Shown piece by piece: positions 45,295-51,637 of a DNA stretch of 64,000 nt (position 1 is its first letter; each line of letters opens with the position of its first letter). The stretch spans positions 744,001 to 808,000 of the forward strand of contig CAJTFW010000001.1 in assembly GCA_910575445.1 (NCBI GenBank), written 5' to 3'. The notes below the pieces were generated by a model, which searched no databases, had not been told where the DNA came from, and saw only the letters and a program-made list of their open reading frames with translations. Source of the DNA: Lachnospiraceae bacterium (lineage in GTDB: Bacteria; Bacillota; Clostridia; Lachnospirales; Lachnospiraceae). The translations under genes were made by a program, and so were the position numbers.

Positions 45295-46296
45295 ATGAAA
45301 TATAATCATATGGAAGAATGGCTAAAAAGTGCAGCACCCGCATCTTATAATTTTGCTGAGGATACACAAGGAGAGGACTGGGAGCAGAAGGATTATGGAA
45401 AGATAGAGAACTCTTATGAGAAATATTTTGTCTATCGAGCTTCTCTATACAAAAAAGCACATGAAGAACTTTTGTTAGATGATGAAGAGATACAAAAGAA
45501 AATTCTGGATTTCTGTGAGAACGCAGAAGAATATAGAACCGAAGACCCTGATTCTAGCAGTAAGCTCTTGCAGCAGGTCTATAAGAAATTATGGCCGGAA
45601 TTTTTTGAAAAATCTTATATGACAGATGGTGAGGGTCGTATTGCATCAGATACCATGACATCCGCGCAGAATAAAGTCAATAAAATTATGCAGTGCTTTT
45701 TAAAGGACAAACAGATAGGCTCTATTTATAAAGAAAAGAAGGCTTATGCTTCTACCAATTCTTCGATTGCACTGACTGCGGTTATGGGAGAATATTTTCA
45801 TCAAAAGCTTCACACCACCTGTCCCAATTTAAAAATGTTTTTAGAACTATATCATACCATTGGCAATTACTGTCCAGTGCCAGCAGGCTTTAATGGGGCA
45901 AGAAGTGGAAACACTGCAAACTATGATTACTGGGATCTTACGCTTATGAAAATCCGTGAGTGGTTTTATAACAGAGACGACAAGTTTAATGACCAGCTGC
46001 TAGAAAGTCAGCTTTTACATGATAAAGGGAATTGGAAAAACTGTAAGAGTTGGCTGAATAAATTTGAAAAAAGCAGAGAAAAGAATGGCAAAGATGGCTG
46101 GCACTATTTTATCGATACGCTTTATATGCAAGACTATGTAGATGATAATTATCATGTCAAGCCTTTTTGGGAGGGGCATAGCTGGAGAAATATTGCGCTT
46201 CCTGATGACCTGAAGCAGATTAATAAAGCACTAGAGACTATCAATATGCGGATTGCAATGCGCTCGATAAGGATTATCAGTGCATTAGGGGAATAA
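45295..46296 (+). CDS. Hypothetical protein, last gene of the WYL-linked cluster
   Basis: 333 residues, not recognised. No signal or membrane segment. The N-terminal half is acidic and helical, and the C-terminal half contains HTIGNYCPVPAGFNGARSGN and a Trp-rich DYWDLTLMKIREWFYNRD segment. GGAGGAACAG lies before ATG 45295. Codon use is like its neighbours. The gene is 30 bases after the PPP gene, so co-transcription is likely; the function is open. Confidence 0.6.
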   Translation: MKYNHMEEWLKSAAPASYNFAEDTQGEDWEQKDYGKIENSYEKYFVYRASLYKKAHEELLLDDEEIQKKILDFCENAEEYRTEDPDSSSKLLQQVYKKLWPEFFEKSYMTDGEGRIASDTMTSAQNKVNKIMQCFLKDKQIGSIYKEKKAYASTNSSIALTAVMGEYFHQKLHTTCPNLKMFLELYHTIGNYCPVPAGFNGARSGNTANYDYWDLTLMKIREWFYNRDDKFNDQLLESQLLHDKGNWKNCKSWLNKFEKSREKNGKDGWHYFIDTLYMQDYVDDNYHVKPFWEGHSWRNIALPDDLKQINKALETINMRIAMRSIRIISALGE

Positions 46297-46350
46297 ATAA
46301 AATAGTTTATATTTATTCTTTATTATAATGGTAAAAATCAAAAAGTAAAT

Positions 46351-46435
46351 AAGTGAAAAAAACTTAAAAATAAGTATTAGAAAATAAGTAAAAATAACTT
46401 ATACTAACATCAAGTCAAAGATAAGTAAACAACTT
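46351..46435. repeat. Array of three AAGT-N5/7-ACTT inverted repeats
   Basis: 46351-46365, 46386-46400 and 46423-46435 are each AAGT, a 5-7 base A-rich spacer and ACTT; starts are 35 and 37 bases apart. Extra AATAAGT half-sites lie between. The stretch 46297-46500 is extremely AT-rich and has no gene. Confidence 0.6.
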
Positions 46436-46476
46436 ACCCGCATATTGATAATTGAATAGACTTCATACTCTGATTG

Positions 46477-46485
46477 TGATATACT
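46477..46485 (+). promoter_or_regulatory. Extended -10 promoter of the heptad-repeat gene
   Basis: TGATATACT: TGn joined to TATACT (46480-46485); TAGACT at 46457-46462 is a weak -35 at 17 bases. Confidence 0.5.
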
Positions 46486-46528
46486 AATCAACGTACATAG
46501 TAATTAATCACAATAAAGGGGTGATATT

Positions 46529-46870
46529 ATGACAGACAGTGAAAAGCTTGATCTGATTCTTTCCGAAGTACAAGGTATGAAAAGTGATGTACAAGGACTA
46601 AAGAGTGATGTACAAGGACTAAAGAGTGATGTACAAGAGCTGAAAGAAAGAGTCTCAAATGTTGAAACTAAAGTTACAAATGTTGAGCTAACACTTGAAA
46701 ATGAAATTAGTGTTAATATCAAGCGTGTAGCCGAGGGTCATCTTGACTTGTCAAGAAATTTACACGATGCGTTAAAAATTGACGGTGAAAAAGAAATGAT
46801 GGCAATTCGTTTAACTTCACTTGAAAATGAATTAAGACGCTTAAAACAACGTGTCGACAGCATAGCATAA
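46529..46870 (+). CDS. Small coiled-coil protein with heptad DNA repeats
   Basis: 113 residues. The centre is four copies of a seven-residue unit (VQGLKSD type) made by 21-bp repeats, then long heptads (RVSNVETKVTNVELTL). This kind of small coiled-coil protein is widespread in Firmicutes and often near mobile DNA; its function is unknown. AAGGGGTGAT precedes the ATG. A terminator follows. The local AT-content differs from the upstream operon. Confidence 0.65.
   Translation: MTDSEKLDLILSEVQGMKSDVQGLKSDVQGLKSDVQELKERVSNVETKVTNVELTLENEISVNIKRVAEGHLDLSRNLHDALKIDGEKEMMAIRLTSLENELRRLKQRVDSIA
46565..46648 (+). repeat. Four 21-bp repeats encoding heptads
   Basis: Two identical units of GATGTACAAGGACTAAAGAG + T (46586-46606, 46607-46627), flanked by a degenerate copy on each side. 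Each unit is one heptad, so slippage would change the coiled-coil length in frame. Confidence 0.8.
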
Positions 46871-46894
46871 AATTACATAATAAATATCATAAAA

Positions 46895-46940
46895 AAGGTG
46901 TGAAGTCTATTAAGTTATTAAAAGGCTTTACACTTTTTTT
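46895..46940 (+). terminator. Terminator after the heptad-repeat gene
   Basis: AAGGTGTGAAG (46895-46905) pairs with CTTTACACTTT (46926-46936) allowing G-U, followed by T to 46940. Its right arm also contains TTTACA, which with TTTAAT at 46949 could start a new transcript. Confidence 0.65.
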
Positions 46941-46976
46941 GTGCTCAATTTAATCAAAGTTTAGGAGGGATTATAT

Positions 46977-47174
46977 ATGACTAGAATCACAATATCTATG
47001 TTAAAGCAAAAAATCGAGCTGGCAAGTGAGATTCTCAACGAAAAGATGGAAAACCAGTCTTACAACGGGTATGAGCATCTAAAATTAAGAGGTGAAAATA
47101 TTTTCGCCAGGATCAAAAGAGAGTGCTACGATTTTATAAACGGGTTGATAAATTTTAAGCTATTGACCGCATAA
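46977..47174 (+). CDS. Small ORF (65 codons) directly upstream of the hammerhead ribozyme
   Basis: 65 residues, not recognised: a helical, basic protein (ISMLKQKIELASEILNEKM, FARIKRECYDFING). TAGGAGGG stands before ATG 46977, a good reason to believe that it is translated. The stop codon 47172-47174 ends two bases before the first stem I base of the hammerhead ribozyme, so ribosomes finishing here would reach into the ribozyme. It could be a small regulatory or leftover mobile-element protein. Confidence 0.6.
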   Translation: MTRITISMLKQKIELASEILNEKMENQSYNGYEHLKLRGENIFARIKRECYDFINGLINFKLLTA

Positions 47175-47175
47175 A

Positions 47176-47232
47176 ATCCCCTGATGAGTCGCTGAAAATT
47201 GCGACGAAACGCCCACGACAGGGCGTCGGGAT
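47176..47232 (+). ncRNA. Hammerhead ribozyme, type I (self-cleaving RNA)
   Basis: All conserved parts are present in order. Stem I is ATCCC (47176-47180) with GGGAT (47228-47232). The core CTGATGA is 47181-47187. Stem II is GTCGC (47188-47192) with GCGAC (47201-47205), loop TGAAAATT. Core GAA is 47206-47208. Stem III is ACGCCC (47209-47214) with GGGCGT (47221-47226), loop ACGACA. C47227 is the residue 5' of the expected cleavage site. The RNA ends lie in stem I (type I). AAATTTTA-like bases before and TAAATTT after could extend stem I beyond an internal loop, the place where hammerheads form loop contacts. The expected cut lies 11 bases before the ATG at 47239. Confidence 0.92.
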
Positions 47233-47238
47233 AAAGAA

Positions 47239-47487
47239 ATGAGTAAATTTTTTGATGATACAATGCAAGGATTATTACAAGCTATTGAGATTGAAAAAGG
47301 GAATATTCCTCTTACAGAACGCAAAGGAATGCCTGCACCGACTTTGCTTGCAAAAATGACAGGAAACACACAACAAGCAATTTCAAGATTGGAAAAAAAG
47401 AATCATAGTCCATCGTTACAGACATTTTGTAATATACTTGATGCATTAGGTTATGGTATTGTGATTGAAAAGAAAGCTACTATATAA
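47239..47487 (+). CDS. Small HTH (Xre/HigA-like) protein, probably internally shortened
   Basis: 82 residues. The N-terminal SKFFDDTMQGLLQAIEIEKG and the later PAPT fit the HigA-type antitoxin family as I remember it. TGNTQQAISRLEKKNHSP with LQTFCNILDALGY is the second half of an Xre HTH. Between PAPT and LAKMTG the first HTH helices expected in the family seem to be absent, so it may be an internally deleted, possibly non-binding form. No good Shine-Dalgarno is seen except GGGAT, which is the 3' strand of ribozyme stem I. No toxin partner is obvious. Confidence 0.65.
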   Translation: MSKFFDDTMQGLLQAIEIEKGNIPLTERKGMPAPTLLAKMTGNTQQAISRLEKKNHSPSLQTFCNILDALGYGIVIEKKATI

Positions 47488-47506
47488 TAAGATAACGGAC
47501 GGTATA

Positions 47507-47535
47507 AAAGGATTGGTTTTCCAGTCCTTTTTATT
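47507..47535 (+). terminator. Terminator after the small HTH gene
   Basis: AAAGGATTGG (47507-47516) pairs with CCAGTCCTTT (47521-47530) around a TTTT loop, then further T. Confidence 0.75.
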
Positions 47536-47576
47536 TTGGGAAATGAAAAGCCATCTTGTGTAAGACGGGAGGCTGT

Positions 47577-47617
47577 AAAAAATTCTGGCTCTTTGTCAAC
47601 TAACTTGACAAAGAGCC
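47577..47617 (-). terminator. Terminator of ssrA (minus strand)
   Basis: A perfect 13-bp stem, 47587-47599 with 47605-47617 (loop 5). On the minus strand it is followed by AGAATTTTTT, the T tract at 47582-47577. Confidence 0.8.
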
Positions 47618-47657
47618 AACGAAGTCCCAAAACCCTTTAAAATAAAGGACTTTTTAA

Positions 47658-47996
47658 TGGACCTGAGGGGAATCGAACCCCTGTCCGAAAGCCCATCCAT
47701 TGCGGTATCTCCCATTACAGCCGTTTTACTGACCATTCCCTCCACTGTACGCCAAGCGGCAGGCTTACAGCTTTAGTAGCTTCATAATACGCCCGCATGT
47801 GCAAAGCTTAACATGCGTCGTTTCCTGCATAGATGATGCCTGGGTCACAAAGTGCAGGTGCTCTGTGTCAGACAGCTGCCATTAGGCAGCGATTGCTAAA
47901 TTATCTTCAGCGTTTAATTTTAATGTTGCACCTTAACGCGGTCCCTTCGAATGGCTGCCCCAATTTCAAAACCCCCGTCGAAACCTTTACAAGCCC
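47658..47996 (-). ncRNA. ssrA: tmRNA (ssrA)
   Basis: Read on the minus strand: the 5' end GGGCTTGTAAAGGTTTCGAC begins at 47996, and the 3' end is GGTTCGATTCCCCTCAGGTC plus CA at 47658 (CCA not fully encoded). The 5' GGGCTTG pairs with the 3' acceptor strand with wobbles. The resume codon GCA starts a tag reading ATLKLNAEDNLAIAA and then TAA. Length about 339 bases. SmpB and RNase R, its functional partners, are on the same strand 3-6 kb away. A TTGACA/TAGAAT promoter lies upstream. Confidence 0.93.
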
Positions 47997-48039
47997 GAAA
48001 ACAAGTAAGGTAAACGCCAGATGAAATCTGCACAGTCTT

Positions 48040-48068
48040 ATTCTAACGACTTCTTTGTAAAATGTCAA
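48040..48068 (-). promoter_or_regulatory. Promoter of ssrA
   Basis: Minus strand: TTGACA (48068-48063), 17 bases, TAGAAT (48045-48040). Confidence 0.85.
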
Positions 48069-48101
48069 GTATCCATATAATAGAAACAAAATTTCGCAAA
48101 A

Positions 48102-48458
48102 TTACAAAAGTTCCTCTTTTTTTGCAAGAATTGCTTCAGCAGCTGCACAAGCCGGACAGTCACAATATTTTACACCAGAAGCTTTTAATTCCTGTGCATG
48201 AGCAGCTACATTTTTTGCCATCTCTGCCCCAAACACCTTTGCTCCAGCTTCTGAACTTGCAAAAACATACAAACCATCCGCTGTTACAATATCCATCTCA
48301 ATCTCAGCAATTAAATTTTGGGTCTGTATAGCTTCTTGCTCTGTTCCAAGTGCATCAAGCCATTTCTGTCCAGCTTCTTTTAGCTCTTTACAACAAGAGT
48401 GAGCACTTATCATTTCTTTTACTTTTTCGCTTACATAGTCTTTTACATTCTGATTCAT
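48102..48458 (-). CDS. Conserved clostridial small protein with CDCPAC motif (function unknown)
   Basis: 118 residues. The N-terminal part has a cysteine pair (AHSCCKELKEAG), and the C-terminal CDCPACAAAEAIL forms a CxCxxC-like site that could bind a metal or thiol group. The central ADGLYVFASSEAGAKVFG looks compact and soluble. Proteins of this type are common in gut Clostridia; I recall inconsistent database names and give none. The first ATG follows AGAAAGGATTTTATGGG. It lies just upstream of ssrA on the same strand and faces away from mazEF across a shared control region. Confidence 0.7.
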   Translation of the reverse strand: MNQNVKDYVSEKVKEMISAHSCCKELKEAGQKWLDALGTEQEAIQTQNLIAEIEMDIVTADGLYVFASSEAGAKVFGAEMAKNVAAHAQELKASGVKYCDCPACAAAEAILAKKEELL

Positions 48459-48498
48459 CCCATAAAATCCTTTCTTTTTTAAATTTTATATTATAGAC

Positions 48499-48570
48499 AA
48501 GTATATCCAATTACTGATACCCTGTCAATCGTATATTGACAAATGGATATACTTTGTATATACTTATAAT
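48499..48570 (+). promoter_or_regulatory. mazEF promoter and autoregulatory inverted repeat
   Basis: TTGACA (48536-48541), 17 bases, TATACT (48559-48564). AAGTATATCCA (48499-48509) and TGGATATACTT (48544-48554) form an 11-bp inverted repeat; the second arm lies inside the promoter spacer. TATAAT at 48565 is an alternative -10 without fitting -35. Confidence 0.65.
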
Positions 48571-48607
48571 AAATCGAGGACACTAAGAAAAATTAAAGGA
48601 AAAGAAA

Positions 48608-48931
48608 ATGAACACAAATACAATCATGGAAGAACAAGCAAAAGAAATGCCAAGTGCATTTATCACACAGACCGTTATAAGAAAATGGGGGAATAGCCAG
48701 GGAATTCGATTATCAAAAGAGATATTGTCACAGATGAATTTAAAAGAAGATGACACAATAGGAATCAGTATATATAATGGGAAAATGACGATTGAAAAGG
48801 TCAATAAGCCCAAATACCTTAATTTAACAGAAAGGTTGGAAGCATTCTACAAAAAACCAATTGATGAAATTTATGTTGAAAGTACACAAGAGGTTGAAGT
48901 GAGTGATCCAGTAGGGAATGAGATTTGGTAA
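48608..48931 (+). CDS. mazE: MazE-type AbrB-fold antitoxin
   Basis: 107 residues. The swapped-hairpin AbrB/MazE motif is VIRKWGNSQGIRLSKEILSQ near residues 24-44, followed by LKEDDTIGISIYNGKMTIEK. The C-terminal tail (residues 75-107) should wrap the toxin. AAAGGAAAAG precedes the ATG. Its end overlaps the toxin gene by seven bases. The inverted repeat in its promoter fits autoregulation by the complex. Confidence 0.88.
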   Translation: MNTNTIMEEQAKEMPSAFITQTVIRKWGNSQGIRLSKEILSQMNLKEDDTIGISIYNGKMTIEKVNKPKYLNLTERLEAFYKKPIDEIYVESTQEVEVSDPVGNEIW

Positions 48932-49251
48932 CTTATAAGCAAGGTGATATTATTATTATGAATTTTAACCCTCAAAAGGGAGATGAACAAAGTAGAAGAA
49001 GACCAGCGGTTATTTTGAGCAATAATATTTTAAATCATCATAGCTCATTAGCATTTGTTTGCCCCATAAGCAATACAAACAAAAAACATCCGTTTCATAT
49101 AGAACTAGACGAACGAACGCAAACCACAGGTGTGATACTATGCGACCAGGCAAAAATGTTAGATATTGGCGTTAGAAATGCTCAGTTTAGAGAAGAATGT
49201 CCAGAAGATTTGTGGAAGGAAGCAAAGGAACTGATAATTAGTTTTATGTAA
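48925..49251 (+). CDS. mazF: MazF/PemK-type endoribonuclease toxin
   Basis: 108 residues from TTG 48925, which overlaps the end of mazE. GDIIIMNFNPQKGDEQ, RRRPAVILSNN, FVCPISNTNK and TTGVILCDQAKMLD are the MazF/PemK core strands. These toxins cut mRNA at short sequence motifs; the motif recognised here is unknown. GTAGGGAATGAG serves as the ribosome binding site. An Uma2-family gene follows 22 bases later. Confidence 0.9.
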   Translation: MVTYKQGDIIIMNFNPQKGDEQSRRRPAVILSNNILNHHSSLAFVCPISNTNKKHPFHIELDERTQTTGVILCDQAKMLDIGVRNAQFREECPEDLWKEAKELIISFM

Positions 49252-49273
49252 ATAATTTAAGGGAGTGGAGATT

Positions 49274-49807
49274 GTGGAAGCATTAAGAAAAGAAGAGATT
49301 TGTACAGTAGAAGACATTTACACTTTGCCAGAAGGCGAGCGGGCGGAACTAATTGATGGCAGGATTTACTATATGGCACCGCCAAGTACAAGGCATCAAA
49401 GAATTCTTAATTATATTAGTACTGAGATAAATTTGTATATTCGTAATAACAATGGAGCATATGAGGTTTTTCCGGCGCCATTTGCAGTGTTCTTAGATAA
49501 GGACGATAAGAATTATGTAGAGCCTGATATATCTGTTATCTGTGATAAAGATAAAATCACAGAGAAAGGCTGTTATGGTGCACCAGATTGGATTATTGAG
49601 ATTGTTTCGCCAAGCAGTAAGTCGATGGATTACTTTACAAAACTTTTTAAATATCAGATATCAGGTGTAAGAGAATATTGGATTGTTGACCCTATAAAGA
49701 ATCAGATTTTAGTGTATGGATATGAGCAAAAGACCATGGAACAGTATTCTTTTGGTGATGATGTGCCAGTTGGTATTTATAAAGGATTTTCTGTAGAGTT
49801 ACAATAA
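49274..49807 (+). CDS. Uma2-family (DUF820) putative endonuclease
   Basis: 177 residues from GTG 49274, eight bases after AAGGGAG; an alternative GTG at 49265 overlaps this box. AELIDGRIYYMAPPS, VEPDISVICDKDKI, PDWIIEIVSPSS and REYWIVDPIKNQ are the Uma2 blocks carrying the PD-(D/E)XK-type acidic residues. Uma2 proteins are abundant in cyanobacteria and some Firmicutes; their function is not well known. Placement right after mazEF suggests the same transcript. Confidence 0.82.
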   Translation: MEALRKEEICTVEDIYTLPEGERAELIDGRIYYMAPPSTRHQRILNYISTEINLYIRNNNGAYEVFPAPFAVFLDKDDKNYVEPDISVICDKDKITEKGCYGAPDWIIEIVSPSSKSMDYFTKLFKYQISGVREYWIVDPIKNQILVYGYEQKTMEQYSFGDDVPVGIYKGFSVELQ

Positions 49808-49928
49808 AAAAGATATCCTAAAAAATAACAAAAGAAGTGATTTCCGCCATCTGATATTCTTGAGAATAAAGTGAACGTATTTTGGGAAGATTTATTTTTA
49901 AGATAAAGATAACAGGAGGTCTTTTGCA

Positions 49929-50132
49929 ATGAAAACATTGGATATGATAGCAATTACGATTGGTATTATTGGTGCTATTAATTGGGGACTTATTGGGTTC
50001 TTTAATTTTAATCTGGTTGAATTGGTTTTTGGAATTGGCTGGTTGACACAGGTTGTCTATATGGTAGTGGGGTTATGTGGACTTTATTTGCTGACGTTTT
50101 ATATGAAGATTGGAGACCGGTACAGCAGGTAG
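49929..50132 (+). CDS. DUF378 small membrane protein
   Basis: 67 residues, two membrane helices (IAITIGIIGAINWGLIGF and VVYMVVGLCGLYLLTFY), matching the DUF378 family. The function is unknown. ACAGGAGG precedes the ATG. It converges with the secreted nuclease gene on a shared bidirectional terminator. Confidence 0.82.
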   Translation: MKTLDMIAITIGIIGAINWGLIGFFNFNLVELVFGIGWLTQVVYMVVGLCGLYLLTFYMKIGDRYSR

Positions 50133-50140
50133 AAAAAAAT

Positions 50141-50176
50141 AATGGAGCTGTCAGAAAAGCTGACAGCTCCATTTTT
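50141..50176. terminator. Bidirectional terminator between DUF378 and the nuclease gene
   Basis: A perfect 14-bp stem, AATGGAGCTGTCAG with its complement (loop AAAAG). T run to 50176 on the plus strand; AAAAAAA at 50133-50139 gives the T run on the minus strand. Confidence 0.88.
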
Positions 50177-50182
50177 AATACT

Positions 50183-51136
50183 TTATGGATTACATTTTCC
50201 GCAGGGTTCGTATCCTTTTTCTAAGAGGTCTTCTCGCTCACCTTCAAAATCTTCCCGGTGTTCTGCTTGGATCTGCTTGGCGCTGCCGCAAGAAGGAAGG
50301 TGGAATTTCATGGTGTTGGTATTTAAAATATAGCTTTCCCCTGTAGCATCGGCAGCAGGCTCTAAGGTGCCTTCGCTGCTCTTTCCGGTGGCATAGTCGA
50401 TAATAATACCTGGTTGGATATTATATACATAGACGTTGTAGGAGACGCCTTCGCCATTATCTTCTACGGAGAGTGCTTCTATCTGTACGCCGTTTGCAAC
50501 GAGATTTTCGCCCTGAAAGTCAGGGGTTACCCGGTACATAACATGATGCTCGGTCTCTTTTACATAGTCTGCCACTTCATTTTCAAAGGGCAACATCCCG
50601 TCTACATTCATATAGCGGGTGCCGGTGATAAGGTTCTGTGGGTTGGCGTTCTCTCCGGTAAGCTGAAAGCCGATAAGATGACAACGGTTGTAGAGATATT
50701 TTCCATCTACGCAGTCATATTTGACCGAATCCCATCCGGTTGGTTTGACCCGGCTGATGCTGCCGCGTTCTTCGGTTGGCATCAAATCTACACCAACACA
50801 GGCAAATGCAGTACCACAGCGGCCAAGCTCATCTAGTTCGGCATATTGCTCAAAAGATTCTGTCGTAATCTCATCTTCTGTAAACTCTGGGACGTTGTTG
50901 TTGAGCACCTGATAGGGCGACTGGGGGGCAGTGGGTGCCGTTTCTTGTGAGGATGACTCTGTTTCACTTTCCTTAGAATCTGTAGAATCATCATCTTCAG
51001 ATGACGAAAGTGCTGCGTTAGAGGTGCGCTCCTGATTGTAGGAAGACAGGGCAGTGTCTCCCTCCACAGCAGAGCAGCCCGCTAACAACATGATTGTTAA
51101 AAATAAAACAAGCAGACGATTCGTGTGTTTTCTCAT
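50183..51136 (-). CDS. Secreted DNA/RNA non-specific endonuclease (EndA/DNA-entry-like) with C-terminal Cys/His domain
   Basis: 317 residues. A lipoprotein signal (LFLTIMLLAGC) is followed by a Ser/Asp/Glu-rich linker. The nuclease core has KYLYNRCHLIGFQLTGENA with the catalytic histidine of the DRGH-like motif and NLITGTRYMNVDG. The last 50 residues (NTMKFHLPSC then EPCGKCNP) form a separate Cys/His unit, often seen at the end of such nucleases. Lies 26 bases downstream of smpB on the same strand. It may degrade extracellular DNA or take part in DNA uptake. Confidence 0.83.
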   Translation of the reverse strand: MRKHTNRLLVLFLTIMLLAGCSAVEGDTALSSYNQERTSNAALSSSEDDDSTDSKESETESSSQETAPTAPQSPYQVLNNNVPEFTEDEITTESFEQYAELDELGRCGTAFACVGVDLMPTEERGSISRVKPTGWDSVKYDCVDGKYLYNRCHLIGFQLTGENANPQNLITGTRYMNVDGMLPFENEVADYVKETEHHVMYRVTPDFQGENLVANGVQIEALSVEDNGEGVSYNVYVYNIQPGIIIDYATGKSSEGTLEPAADATGESYILNTNTMKFHLPSCGSAKQIQAEHREDFEGEREDLLEKGYEPCGKCNP

Positions 51137-51162
51137 AGTTTTTATCCTTTGTAATATATTCT

Positions 51163-51630
51163 CTAGTATAGATTTTTGACTTTAAATTCTTTCTCGGCTT
51201 CTCTTCGCATATCTTTTTTCGCAATATCTGCACGCTTATCATAGAGCTTTTTGCCGCGTGCAAGACCGACTTCCACTTTGACAAGACTGCCTTTTAAATA
51301 GACGCGAAGCGGCACAAGCGTATAGCCTTTTTCGGTAATCTTACCAGACATCTTGTTAATCTCGTAACGGTGCATCAAAAGTTTTTTGACACGCAGCGGG
51401 TCTCTGTTAAAGAGATTGCCCTTTTCATAGGGACTAATATGCATCCCATAGACAAAGACCTCGCCTTTTTCCACGCGGATAAAGGCCTCTTTGATGCTGC
51501 ATTTGCCCATGCGAAGCGATTTGACTTCGGTTCCATGCAGGGCGATACCAGCTTCACAGGTATCTTCGATAAAATAGTCATGATATGCTTTTTTGTTGTT
51601 TGCAATCAGTTTTACGCTTCCTTTTGCCAT
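51163..51630 (-). CDS. smpB: SsrA-binding protein SmpB
   Basis: 155 residues from ATG 51630, after TGAGGAAACT; an upstream in-frame start would overlap rnr. [33 protein letters not shown] and [18 protein letters not shown] are hallmark SmpB blocks, with the C-terminal basic tail ([12 protein letters not shown]) that enters the ribosome. Acts with the tmRNA at 47658-47996 in trans-translation. The gene lies seven bases after rnr, the usual order in Firmicutes. Confidence 0.95.
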   Translation of the reverse strand: MAKGSVKLIANNKKAYHDYFIEDTCEAGIALHGTEVKSLRMGKCSIKEAFIRVEKGEVFVYGMHISPYEKGNLFNRDPLRVKKLLMHRYEINKMSGKITEKGYTLVPLRVYLKGSLVKVEVGLARGKKLYDKRADIAKKDMRREAEKEFKVKNLY

Positions 51631-51637
51631 AGTTTCC

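Noticed and set aside
46565-46648. CRISPR-like direct repeats
   Set aside because: The 21-bp units are contiguous, without spacers, and encode heptads of a coiled-coil protein. No cas genes are present.
47587-47617. Attachment-site palindrome beside ssrA
   Set aside because: The perfect stem is followed by a T run on the minus strand, so it is the ssrA terminator.
47833-48331. Plus-strand open frames across the ssrA region
   Set aside because: They run antisense to the tmRNA or to the small CDCPAC protein, have no ribosome binding site and no recognisable composition.
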